Positions 26,976-34,862 of a DNA stretch of 64,000 bases are shown one piece after another; position 1 is the stretch's first letter; every line of letters begins with the position of its first letter. Source of the stretch: an uncultured bacterium (GTDB taxonomy: Bacteria; Cyanobacteriota; Vampirovibrionia; Gastranaerophilales; Gastranaerophilaceae). Location of the stretch: assembly GCA_949299935.1 (NCBI GenBank), contig CASGCE010000017.1, forward strand, positions 62,001 to 126,000. The letters run 5' to 3'. Both the position numbers and the translations under genes were made by a program. The notes beneath the pieces were generated by a model. That model was not told where the DNA came from. It did not search any database and was given only the letters and a program-made list of their open reading frames with translations.

Positions 26976-27075
26976 TCAACGGGACCGCTGGTCTGCTTAT
27001 TAGCGTTACACAATACAAAATGACCATGTGCAACTCACATAGCCATTTTAATATAACATTTTTAAATTGTAAATA

Positions 27076-27519
27076 CTATCTTCCAATTTCTATTGCTTTC
27101 AAAGCCATGGATTTTGTAATATTAACCAAAGCAAGGTTTGCTTCATAGGCTCTTTGCGCCATAACGGCATCCGCTATATCTACCATTGCATTTACATTTG
27201 ATGATCTTATATAACCGTTTTCATCTGCATCCGGGTGTCCGGGTCTGTATATTTTATCTCCAAGTGTTGGGTCTTCAACCACTCCGCTGAAGGTTACTCC
27301 GCCTTGTAAATATGATAGTGTGCCGACACCAAATACATCATTCTTCATTGTATTCATTAATCCATGAAATGATATGTCTTCTGTTGCGTTCAACACGGGA
27401 ATTTTTCTTACATAATTAGGCGTATCTATATTTGCCACGTTTTTGGCGTGTATATCAAGACGTAGACCGTGTGCTTTTAATCCGTTTGATCCTATATTAA
27501 ATGCTTCCAATATGCTCAT
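27076..27519 (-). CDS. flgC: flagellar basal-body rod protein FlgC
   Basis: Proximal rod component of the flagellum. The N-terminal rod motif is present (GLKAHGLRLDIHAKNVANIDTPNY) and the C-terminal helix (VNAMVDIADAVMAQRAYEANLALVNITKSMALKAIEIG) is the standard FlgC ending. Length 147 aa is normal. It is the last gene of a four-gene leftward flagellar cluster (two FlgF/FlgG-type genes, flgB, flgC). fliE, which usually follows flgC, is absent; a noncoding stretch and tRNA-Leu come next. Confidence 0.93.
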   Translation of the reverse strand: MSILEAFNIGSNGLKAHGLRLDIHAKNVANIDTPNYVRKIPVLNATEDISFHGLMNTMKNDVFGVGTLSYLQGGVTFSGVVEDPTLGDKIYRPGHPDADENGYIRSSNVNAMVDIADAVMAQRAYEANLALVNITKSMALKAIEIGR

Positions 27520-27533
27520 TTCCTGCGCCCTCG

Positions 27534-27881
27534 TTATTTACCTACATTTATAACTGTTTTCATTTCTGTAATTATATTTGACATCCGTCTTGTTGCCATT
27601 GAATATAACATAGAATTTTCCTGCAGTGCTATTAATTCTTGTGCAGGGTTTATTTCTTCATATTGACGTTCCTCAATAACCCCTGAAGGTCCAAGCTTTT
27701 GTGAAAGTTTAGTTTCTAAAGGACTGTTCATTGTTCCAAGATATGTACCAAAATCAATATCTCGCCTGACGTAACCGGGAGTATCAACGTTGGCAATATT
27801 TGAACCAATTGCTCTTTGTCTTTGTGATATCAAATCCATCATCAAGGAAACTTTTCCCATACTATCCAATGATGTATACAT
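27534..27881 (-). CDS. flgB: flagellar basal-body rod protein FlgB
   Basis: Proximal rod component. SQRQRAIGSNIANVDTPGYVRRDIDF near residue 20 is the rod-family N-terminal motif, and the C-terminal helix with NSMLYSMATRRMSNIITEMKTVIN is typical. Length 115 aa, slightly short for FlgB (~130). GGGAGG precedes the ATG; flgC starts 14 bp after the stop. Confidence 0.92.
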   Translation of the reverse strand: MYTSLDSMGKVSLMMDLISQRQRAIGSNIANVDTPGYVRRDIDFGTYLGTMNSPLETKLSQKLGPSGVIEERQYEEINPAQELIALQENSMLYSMATRRMSNIITEMKTVINVGK

Positions 27882-27896
27882 AAACTACCTCCCTTA

Positions 27897-28613
27897 TTAA
27901 CCCTCACGAATATTTATTGCTTTGTTATACATATCGTCAATAACTTTTAACATCTGTGTACTTGCGAGCATTGAAGCATTAAGTCTTAACATCTCACTTG
28001 TAGATGTGTAAACATTTGTGTTAGAAATTTCAATATTATGTTGCTTAAAGCAGTCGTGATTTTTTACCAAGACAGGTTCCCCGGCATCTTCTGTTGCTGC
28101 AAGCCTATTCATGTCAGTTTGCTCAAGTGCCTCAGGATTGGCAAATCTTACAAGGGGAATGTTACCCAAATATTTTTCCGTTGCTTGGGATGAATCAAAT
28201 GAAACAACATCGCCGTTTGGTTTTATTTGAAATTTATAACAATTTGTCGGAATTTTTATTCCTTCACCGACAATCCAATCATCGTTTGTTACCAGATAAC
28301 CGTCTTTACCCTGCTTAAAACCTCCGTCTCGTGTATATTGGACTTCGCCTTCAGGTGATACTACCGGAATAAATCCTTGACCGTCAATTGCAACGTCATA
28401 AGGATTAGAAGTTATTCTTATTGAACCTTGGCTATAATCCGTTCTTATTGCTCCTTTCAAATAGCCATCTTCACCTATCATCTGTTCAAAACGGACTGTT
28501 TTATATGCATTTGTATTCAAATTAACCAGGTTATTTGCTACATAACCCAGTCTTTCCCATTGATTGAACGTGTTATTTATACTTTTTCTAATCATACCTT
28601 GAATTGTATACAT
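27897..28613 (-). CDS. flagellar hook-basal body protein, FlgG/FlgF type
   Basis: Distal-rod or rod protein of the FlgE/F/G family. The N-terminus has the rod helix (NQWERLGYVANNLVNLNTNAYKTVRFEQM), the mid part NPYDVAIDGQGFIPV and YTRDGGFKQGKDGYLVTNDD is the shared FlgF/FlgG core, and the C-terminal helix ends the protein at 238 aa. FlgG is usually ~260 aa, so which paralogue this is stays open. GAGAGG precedes the ATG. It follows a second family member by 13 bp. Confidence 0.87.
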   Translation of the reverse strand: MYTIQGMIRKSINNTFNQWERLGYVANNLVNLNTNAYKTVRFEQMIGEDGYLKGAIRTDYSQGSIRITSNPYDVAIDGQGFIPVVSPEGEVQYTRDGGFKQGKDGYLVTNDDWIVGEGIKIPTNCYKFQIKPNGDVVSFDSSQATEKYLGNIPLVRFANPEALEQTDMNRLAATEDAGEPVLVKNHDCFKQHNIEISNTNVYTSTSEMLRLNASMLASTQMLKVIDDMYNKAINIREG

Positions 28614-28626
28614 AAATCATTCCTCT

Positions 28627-29325
28627 CTACGATGCTGTACCAAGCTGACTAATTACTTTTTGTAAATTTTGGTTTTGTATCATAAACAATTGCCTGTTAG
28701 CGTCGAAATTTTTAATAACGGGCATCATACTTATAAATTCTTCTTGCAATGCTACATTGGAAAATTCGTTATATCCCTGTTTTACTTTGGGGTCCATAAC
28801 AATCGCACCACTTGCATCTACAACACCCAAATACGCAACTCCTTCCAGTTTATTCGTCTGTGGATTAAAAACACTTATCAGCCCGCGATCATTTACTTTT
28901 ATTTGCCGCAAGTCATCCGGAACTATATGCAACTTTATTGGCATACCCGTATTTGAAAGTACACGACTATCATCCAGTGTTAACAGATTCCCTTCTTTAT
29001 CGATTTTAAATCTGCCATCTCGCGTTAATTTAATACCTTCAGCACTTTCGGTTTGAAAATAACCTTTTGCGGCAAGTGCCATATCCAAGGGGTTTTCAGT
29101 CAGGGCAATACGACCTATTTTATCATCCAGTGTGGTTGACAAACCATGAACACCTAAAAACTCGGTTAATGAAGACACTATAGCATCTTTTCGTTGGTAT
29201 CCTACCTTATCGAATCCTGCCACGTTTTCATTTGCAACGGAAATAAGTTCACTATCAACGTGCATCGCTCTTATTGATGCCGTAATACCGTTTTCTACAA
29301 ATCTTACACCGCCGTTAATTTTCAT
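28627..29325 (-). CDS. flagellar hook-basal body protein, FlgF/FlgG type
   Basis: Second family member and first gene of the cluster. The rod motif is more divergent (SELISVANENVAGFDKVGYQRKDAIVS), with the core NPLDMALAAKGYFQTES and LTRDGRFKIDKEGNLLT. The C-terminal end has NFDANRQLFMIQNQNLQKVIS. Length 232 aa. The divergence suggests the FlgF role, with the next gene as FlgG, but this is inferred. AGAGG precedes the ATG. Confidence 0.82.
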   Translation of the reverse strand: MKINGGVRFVENGITASIRAMHVDSELISVANENVAGFDKVGYQRKDAIVSSLTEFLGVHGLSTTLDDKIGRIALTENPLDMALAAKGYFQTESAEGIKLTRDGRFKIDKEGNLLTLDDSRVLSNTGMPIKLHIVPDDLRQIKVNDRGLISVFNPQTNKLEGVAYLGVVDASGAIVMDPKVKQGYNEFSNVALQEEFISMMPVIKNFDANRQLFMIQNQNLQKVISQLGTAS

Positions 29326-29450
29326 AAACTTATACCTCTACTTATATTCTCGGATATTTCTCAGTATTTAATCAATAAATTTGTGAAAAATCCTCCGTTT
29401 GTATGGGTTTTTAAATGTATTTAATAAAAATTTTTAAAAAGTCAAATAAT

Positions 29451-29471
29451 TCTGCTCAGTAATTGAGCAGA
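29451..29471 (-). terminator. hairpin after the CorC-type gene (weak terminator)
   Basis: CTGCTCA / TGAGCAG stem just beyond the stop of the gene ending at 29493. The T tract is interrupted (AATTATTTGACTTTTT), so termination may be partial and some transcription could reach the flagellar genes. Confidence 0.5.
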
Positions 29472-29492
29472 TTAAAAATCCCCAAAATACAA

Positions 29493-30845
29493 TTATTCTT
29501 GAATCTGTTCAGCGACTTGAGTTTCTTCTTTTATAATTTTAAGTTTAGTAATACGAGCACCATCTATTTCCTTTACTATAAAGGTCAAACCAAGGTGTGT
29601 AACCGTATCACCTACTTGTGCGATTCTTCCCAAAAGTTTTACGACCAAACCGCCTATTGTATCTATATCTTCATCATCAATATCTTCTTCATCCATATTA
29701 AAATATTCAGCTATTTCATCTGTTCTCATCATAGCATTTGCAACATAAGTATTGGGTGCAATTTCTTTTATATCGCATTCTTGTTCTTCTTCCTCGTCGA
29801 ATTCGTCCTGAACATCACCAAAAATTTCCTCAATAACATCTTCAAGAGTTATAAGCCCGGATGTACCGCCAAATTCATCAACTACTATCGCCATTTGCCC
29901 TTTGCGTTTTTTAAATTCTAAAACAAGATTATCCATTGTCATAGTTTCCGGCACAAGTAAAATTTCTCTTTGAATACGTTCAATCGGGCATGTTGTATCA
30001 TCTATTGATAGCTTGTACAGATCTTTTACGTGAATCAAGCCAGTTATATGGTCCATATCACCGTCATATACAGGGTATCGTGTGTATTGATTGTCAGTTG
30101 CAATTTTATTTAATTCCTCTAAAGACATATTTATTGGTACACAAATCATATCTGTTCTTGGTACCATAACCTGTTTTGCGGTCAAATCGGAAAATTTAAA
30201 CACATTATGTAACATGTCCTTTTCTGTTTCATTTAGAACCCCGCCGTTATAGCTTGCATCAACTAACATGTCTAGTTCCTCAGATGAATGGACAAGTGAA
30301 GACTTGTGCGAATGGGGGATATGAAGAAGTTTTAAAACCCAATTCCCAAATCCGTTAAGCATCCAGATAAACGGGTTAAACAAAAACGTTATTGCCTGCA
30401 TTGGTCGGGCAATTATCAAAGCTGTTTTTTCCGTATATTCCAAAGCTATTGATTTTGGTATAAGTTCACCCAATACAACATGTAAAAACGTTATCAACGC
30501 AAACGCTAGGGAGACAGAAACAGTATGTGTTGCTATTGTTTGACTTACACCAGGTAAAAACACAAACACAGGTTCAATTATTCTTGCAAGCGTTCCTTCA
30601 CCGACCCAGCCTAATCCGATACTCGATATTGTTACACCAAGTTGTACTGATGCGATAAATTTATCCAGATCTTTTATAGCCTCCAGTGCAATTTGAGCAC
30701 TGTAATTACCTTCCTTCACCAACTGTTCTATTCTGGTTTTTCTTACTTTAACCATTGCAAACTCTGCTGCAACAAAAAAACCGTTTGAAAATAATAAGAA
30801 TGCTATTAAAAGTAAATTAAGTACCAAGTTTCCCGACTCATCCAT
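29493..30845 (-). CDS. CNNM/CorC-type membrane protein with CBS domains
   Basis: Hemolysin C/CorC family protein of 450 aa: an N-terminal DUF21/CNNM membrane domain with 3-4 helices (residues ~1-190), two CBS domains (~205-330; MVPRTDMICVP opens the first) and a C-terminal CorC_HlyC domain starting VVDEFGGTSGLITLEDVIEEIFGD. Such proteins are linked to Mg2+/Co2+ efflux or transport control. The ribosome site is weak and distant (GAGG 17 bases up). The flagellar cluster lies downstream. Confidence 0.9.
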   Translation of the reverse strand: MDESGNLVLNLLLIAFLLFSNGFFVAAEFAMVKVRKTRIEQLVKEGNYSAQIALEAIKDLDKFIASVQLGVTISSIGLGWVGEGTLARIIEPVFVFLPGVSQTIATHTVSVSLAFALITFLHVVLGELIPKSIALEYTEKTALIIARPMQAITFLFNPFIWMLNGFGNWVLKLLHIPHSHKSSLVHSSEELDMLVDASYNGGVLNETEKDMLHNVFKFSDLTAKQVMVPRTDMICVPINMSLEELNKIATDNQYTRYPVYDGDMDHITGLIHVKDLYKLSIDDTTCPIERIQREILLVPETMTMDNLVLEFKKRKGQMAIVVDEFGGTSGLITLEDVIEEIFGDVQDEFDEEEEQECDIKEIAPNTYVANAMMRTDEIAEYFNMDEEDIDDEDIDTIGGLVVKLLGRIAQVGDTVTHLGLTFIVKEIDGARITKLKIIKEETQVAEQIQE

Positions 30846-30910
30846 TATATAATTTTTTTACCTCGAAATAATGTTGTTACAATTATAATATTATTTAAAA
30901 AAAAATGCAA

Positions 30911-31738
30911 CTACTCTTTAATTTCGACTTGTTTCAAGTGAGTGTATATAATAGGGGATAATTCATCTTTAGAAACAATATCAATAATCTTATATACTGG
31001 TGGATTATTAAGCAGAGTAGGTGTAGTAATATGATAAACCCCATTTCTCATAACTTCACTATTTACATGAAAGTGGCCAGAAACAAGCGCAATAACGTTT
31101 TTATGTTTGTCTAATACTGCGAAATATTTTTCCGGCTGATATGTTCTGTGTGTTTTAAGTCGCGAACTTGTAAATTCAGGAGCATCAATTATCGGATAAT
31201 GTTGAAAAATAATCACGGGGACATTTTTATTTTTTGTAAGCTGTTTATCAAGCCATTCAAGAGTGTCTGCTCTGTAATAGCCAATTGGTCCGGGAATAAC
31301 CTCCTTTGCTCCGTCAACTACTATGAAGGTATACCCGCTTTTTTTAAATACATAATTCCATTTACGCTGAAACCAGAAGATATTATTTTCTCTTACTATT
31401 TCATTATACCTTTCTTTTGAAAGATTTTGGCTTTTAAAAACGTCGTGATTTCCGAGTACAAGGTAATAAGGGGATTTTAGTTTATTAATAATTTTAACGA
31501 AATCATCCAAATCCTGAGCTTCGGGCTTATTTAAATTATCGCCGGTAAAAATTACAAATGAAACATTGTTCAATTTATTAATATCCTTAACTGTTTCTTC
31601 AAGCACTTTAACCGAATAATCATTTTCGGCATCAAAATGAACATCTGTTACTTGAACAAATTTAATTGCACTATCAAGTGCCATTGCAACAGTCTGAAAT
31701 AATAGAATAAAAAACAAAGTCAAAAAAGCCTTTTTCAT
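30911..31738 (-). CDS. secreted calcineurin-type metallophosphoesterase
   Basis: A signal peptide (KKAFLTLFFILLFQTVAMA) precedes a full metallophosphoesterase core: VTDVHFD, FTGDNLNKP, VLGNHDVFK, FQHYPI and VSGHFHVN, the five metal-binding blocks. The substrate (phosphodiester, nucleotide or lipid headgroup) cannot be told. Length 275 aa. The start lies seven bases after an extended -10 box (TGATATAAT) and no ribosome site is seen, so the mRNA is probably leaderless or nearly so. The promoter overlaps that of the divergent S4-domain gene. Confidence 0.87.
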   Translation of the reverse strand: MKKAFLTLFFILLFQTVAMALDSAIKFVQVTDVHFDAENDYSVKVLEETVKDINKLNNVSFVIFTGDNLNKPEAQDLDDFVKIINKLKSPYYLVLGNHDVFKSQNLSKERYNEIVRENNIFWFQRKWNYVFKKSGYTFIVVDGAKEVIPGPIGYYRADTLEWLDKQLTKNKNVPVIIFQHYPIIDAPEFTSSRLKTHRTYQPEKYFAVLDKHKNVIALVSGHFHVNSEVMRNGVYHITTPTLLNNPPVYKIIDIVSKDELSPIIYTHLKQVEIKE

Positions 31739-31745
31739 AATTTAA

Positions 31746-31754
31746 ATTATATCA
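31746..31754 (-). promoter_or_regulatory. extended -10 promoter of the phosphoesterase gene
   Basis: On the minus strand TGA then TATAAT, seven bases, then the ATG ending at 31738. Confidence 0.6.
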
Positions 31755-31760
31755 TAAATA

Positions 31761-31769
31761 TGATACAAT
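31761..31769 (+). promoter_or_regulatory. extended -10 promoter, leaderless start for 31776
   Basis: TGA then TACAAT (31764-31769), six bases (AAAGCT) and the ATG. Only six bases separate this element from the opposing extended -10 at 31746-31754. Confidence 0.65.
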
Positions 31770-31775
31770 AAAGCT

Positions 31776-32021
31776 ATGAGATTGGATAAATTTTTAAAAG
31801 TATCAAGACTAATAAAACGAAGATCAGTAGCAAATGAAGTTGCAGACATGGGCAGAATCCTTGTTAATGGAATTCCGGCAAAGCCCTCCAAGAAATTGAA
31901 GATTGGTGACATTATTACAATAGGATACACAAACCGGGAATTTAAAGTACGAATTATAAAAATTCCGAGCGGCAACATAAGCGTGCAGGAATCCCCCACG
32001 CTTTATGAGATAGTGAATTGA
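31776..32021 (+). CDS. rqcP: S4-domain RNA-binding protein (RqcP/HslR type)
   Basis: An 81-aa protein made of one S4 domain: MRLDKFLKVSRLIKRRSVANE and GRILVNGIPAKPSKKLKIGDII. It matches RqcP (YabO), which binds 23S rRNA and helps RqcH add alanine tails to stalled nascent chains on 50S subunits; Hsp15 is a longer relative. A ribosome-quality-control role is from the family. No rqcH is in the window. Confidence 0.85.
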   Translation: MRLDKFLKVSRLIKRRSVANEVADMGRILVNGIPAKPSKKLKIGDIITIGYTNREFKVRIIKIPSGNISVQESPTLYEIVN

Positions 32022-32079
32022 TATATACTCTAAACTAATGATTTATTTTTCATATCATCTTTTTAGTTGATGTAGCCTG

Positions 32080-32096
32080 TTCTATATCGTATAGAA
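32080..32096. promoter_or_regulatory. 17-bp perfect palindrome, possible operator
   Basis: TTCTATA, TCG, TATAGAA with 7-bp perfect arms. It overlaps a possible -10 (TAGAAT, 32092-32097) about 33 bp before the flagellar sigma factor start, the position expected for a repressor site. Confidence 0.45.
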
Positions 32097-32129
32097 TAAA
32101 AATATATTTAACAATATTTGGGCGGATTA

Positions 32130-32957
32130 ATGAGTCAAGATTTCGATTTTACATCGTACAACAACATAAAGCGCTTATCGGAAGAAGAACTTACGCAGGT
32201 TTGGGGGAAATACCTTGCAGATAAAAGCGACAAATCTTCCCGTGATGTACTGATTGTTCAATATATTTACCTAATTCGCTATGTTGTAGGTCGTGTAAGA
32301 ATAACGCTTCCTGCAACAATTTCCCTTGAAGATATAGCAGGCTATGGAGTTGAGGGGCTTATTAATGCTATTGAAAGGTACTCTCCGCAAAAAAATACCA
32401 GATTTGAAACATATGCACTTATCAGAATCAGAGGTGCAATACTTGACAGAATACGTTCGCAGGATTTTTTGCCGAGAAGCATAAGACAAAAAATTAAAGC
32501 AATAAAAGAGGCACAAGAAGCTTTAAAACAGGAACTCGGACGTGTGCCGACGAATGCCGAACTTGCAAACAGGGTTGGTATAGATTCTGAGAAAATTAAC
32601 CAGCTTTTATCGGAAGATGTTACAATTACCTCGCTATACGAGAAAAAAGGCAACGCTGAAGACAGTGTTGAAATTATAGACACAATACAAGATACTCAAA
32701 AACTTAATCCGCAGGAGAATGCCGAAGAAAATAATGTTAAACAAGAATTGGAGAGGGCTTTAATGAGATTACCGGAGAGAGAACGTATTATAATGGTGCT
32801 TTATTATCAGGAAAATATGACACTTAAAGAAATAGGTGAAACGATTAACATGTCCGAGTCAAGAGTATGTCAGTTGCATGCGCAAGCAATTATGAAGCTT
32901 AAAAATATACTTAGCGAAAACCGTTCGAACCGCTTACGGCAATCAATTGTTGCCTAA
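32130..32957 (+). CDS. fliA: sigma-28 type RNA polymerase sigma factor (FliA/WhiG)
   Basis: Alternative sigma-70-family factor of 275 aa. Region 2 is clear (LIRYVVGRVRITLP, EDIAGYGVEGLINAIERYSP, FETYALIRIRGAILDRIR) and LPRSIRQK is the FliA/WhiG-type start of region 3; region 4 ends with ERIIMVLYYQENMTLKEIGE and an HTH (SESRVCQLHAQAIMKLK). It directs late flagellar or motility genes. An in-frame TTG at 32118 is rejected because GGGCGGA lies just before the ATG at 32130. The gene is convergent with the OmpA-like gene (4-bp overlap). The flagellar rod cluster is 3 kb away. Confidence 0.88.
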   Translation: MSQDFDFTSYNNIKRLSEEELTQVWGKYLADKSDKSSRDVLIVQYIYLIRYVVGRVRITLPATISLEDIAGYGVEGLINAIERYSPQKNTRFETYALIRIRGAILDRIRSQDFLPRSIRQKIKAIKEAQEALKQELGRVPTNAELANRVGIDSEKINQLLSEDVTITSLYEKKGNAEDSVEIIDTIQDTQKLNPQENAEENNVKQELERALMRLPERERIIMVLYYQENMTLKEIGETINMSESRVCQLHAQAIMKLKNILSENRSNRLRQSIVA

Positions 32958-33493
32958 CGTTCAGCACGATAATCTATAATTACAAAATCTATCCTGTTAT
33001 TTAACTTTGCATCATTTGCGACGCTGTCTACATAGGGCATAAATTCCCCGTAACCTATACAGTATAACCTCTCAGGTGAAATTTTTAAATAACGCATAAG
33101 ATACATTGTTATACTATGAGCCCTTGCAAGAGAAAGCTCCCAATTTTCCTTATAGCTTGAAATATTCGGATCGGCACTTTCCGTATGACCTTCGACCACA
33201 CAGGACTTATCTGTCATAGCTAACACAGAACCTATTTCGTCTAAGATACACAGTCCCTCTTTTTTAATTTTTTCCTGAGCTTTATTAAAAAAAACATTCT
33301 CGTCAATACTTACAATCAATCCTCTGGGTACGTAAGTAAAATACATTGCTCCATTGGGTTTGACTGAACTTTTGAAAAGCATTTCAATTTTTTTCATTTC
33401 ATCGATATCATATTCGGAAAAAACAGGTTGTGCGTAAAAAAATAAATGAAAAACAACATATGTAAAAACTATAATAATTCTGGTAATATTCAT
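32954..33493 (-). CDS. OmpA/MotB C-terminal domain protein
   Basis: N-terminal hydrophobic signal or anchor (TRIIIVFTYVVFHLFFYAQPVFS) followed by an OmpA-like peptidoglycan-binding domain: CVVEGHTESADP, ELSLARAHSITMYLM and RLYCIGYGEFMP. Length ~179 aa is short for MotB (~250-300), and the MotB channel Asp in the membrane helix is absent, so this is more likely a cell-wall anchored accessory protein than a stator subunit. An additional TTG codon precedes the ATG; neither has a clear ribosome site. Confidence 0.8.
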   Translation of the reverse strand: MNITRIIIVFTYVVFHLFFYAQPVFSEYDIDEMKKIEMLFKSSVKPNGAMYFTYVPRGLIVSIDENVFFNKAQEKIKKEGLCILDEIGSVLAMTDKSCVVEGHTESADPNISSYKENWELSLARAHSITMYLMRYLKISPERLYCIGYGEFMPYVDSVANDAKLNNRIDFVIIDYRAER

Positions 33494-33542
33494 CAAAATT
33501 ATTATTCAACATAAAGTCGCTAAAAATAATTCCCTGACAAGG

Positions 33543-34757
33543 TTAAGGCTTAATTATGGAAACAACATATTTATCGTTAAAATACTTGTTGGCACATTCT
33601 TTTATATCCTCAGGGGTAACCATTTGGATTTTTTGTCTTGCGGTTTCATTAAAATCGAAACCCAAGCCGGTTACTGCATAATGAGCATAGGTTGCAGCTT
33701 GCTGATTATTATCTTCCTGAGAGAATGCCCATTTACCTATAAGATTATTTTTGGCATTATACAATTCCCGTTCAGAAACCAATTGGTTTTTAATTTTATC
33801 AATTTCTTGCTGAAATCCATTTAGAGATATAACAATATTACTCGGTTCAGTTGCAATATATATAGAAAAATTAGCACATAATCTTGCTACATCATAAGAG
33901 CTTCTGACGACATAAGCGAGTCCTTTTTTATCCCTAAGTTCAAGGAATAATCTTGAAGATAATCCAGAAGCACCCAATATAATATTCATTAAAGCCAATA
34001 CGGGATAATCCTTTTGACTTGCGGTTTGAACAAGCCAACCCTGAGTAATATGGGCCTGATTAACGTCCGGTTTTATAATTTCAACTGTTTTTGCTTCATT
34101 CAAGACAGGAGGTTTAATATCAGGTAGTCTATTTAAAGATTTTGGCAAATCGCCGAAACATTTATTCAATCTATCTTGAACAAATTCAAACTCCAAATCC
34201 CCCACAAATGCTATTACTTTTTTACTGTTATTAATAAAAGTATTATAACCTCGCAAAACATCTTCACGGCTAACATTAGGCAGATTATCATAAATTACGG
34301 TGTTAGTGTAACCGTAATGGTGATTAGTATATAAATTCTTATAAAAATTATCTACAACTTTTGCCCTAGGGGAATCAAGCTGAGCTTGTATTTCACCGGC
34401 CAACTTGCATTTTTCTTTTTCAAAATCATCAAATGTTGTATTTTTAATAATATCTTCAAAGATTTCAAGTGCCTTATCAAAATCTTCATTCAAGCAAACA
34501 AACTTCAGCTTCAAATAATCGAGTTTCAACTCGCTTGAAAATTCAATTGCGTATCGATCAAGTTCATCAGCCAATTGTTCGGCAGTGCGGTTTTTAGTAC
34601 CTTGCATAAATAATCGGGTCATTAAAGTATAATCTCCGGGGTTAGGAACCGGGTCATTCAAAGACAAGTTAAAACACAATGCTACACGTGGAGTATTTCT
34701 ATTACGCCTATACAAAACCTCAATATCATTTTTCAAGTTAAAAATTTTTTTATTCAT
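33543..34757 (-). CDS. M16-family peptidase homologue lacking the zinc motif
   Basis: Pitrilysin/M16 fold: N-terminal half-domain (RNTPRVALCFNLSLNDP, LFMQGTKNRTAEQLADELDRYAIEFSS) and a C-terminal half with ASQKDYPVLALMNIILGASGLSSRLFLELRDKKGLAYVV, the usual R/Y region. The HxxEH zinc-binding motif is replaced (YTLMTRLF precedes MQGT), so the protein should be catalytically silent, like the partner subunit in two-subunit M16 proteases. No active M16 partner is adjacent. Length 404 aa. AGGAG lies six bases before the ATG at 34757; the upstream GTG at 34760 is in frame but not favoured. Confidence 0.85.
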   Translation of the reverse strand: MNKKIFNLKNDIEVLYRRNRNTPRVALCFNLSLNDPVPNPGDYTLMTRLFMQGTKNRTAEQLADELDRYAIEFSSELKLDYLKLKFVCLNEDFDKALEIFEDIIKNTTFDDFEKEKCKLAGEIQAQLDSPRAKVVDNFYKNLYTNHHYGYTNTVIYDNLPNVSREDVLRGYNTFINNSKKVIAFVGDLEFEFVQDRLNKCFGDLPKSLNRLPDIKPPVLNEAKTVEIIKPDVNQAHITQGWLVQTASQKDYPVLALMNIILGASGLSSRLFLELRDKKGLAYVVRSSYDVARLCANFSIYIATEPSNIVISLNGFQQEIDKIKNQLVSERELYNAKNNLIGKWAFSQEDNNQQAATYAHYAVTGLGFDFNETARQKIQMVTPEDIKECANKYFNDKYVVSIIKP

Positions 34758-34827
34758 CACGCGCTCCTGAAAGTTATACTAACATAAACCTTAGCAATTC
34801 ACAATATTTTTGCTATAACAAAAAATC

Positions 34828-34856
34828 TTGTAATAAAACCATATTTTTAATATAAT
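34828..34856 (+). promoter_or_regulatory. promoter of kdsA, leaderless
   Basis: TTGTAA (34828-34833), a 17-bp spacer, TATAAT (34851-34856), six bases (AAAGCC) and the ATG. Confidence 0.8.
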
Positions 34857-34862
34857 AAAGCC

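Noticed and set aside
26759-27148. 129-codon frame antisense to tRNA-Leu and flgC
   Set aside because: It covers a tRNA and the 3' part of flgC and uses the tRNA bases as codons.
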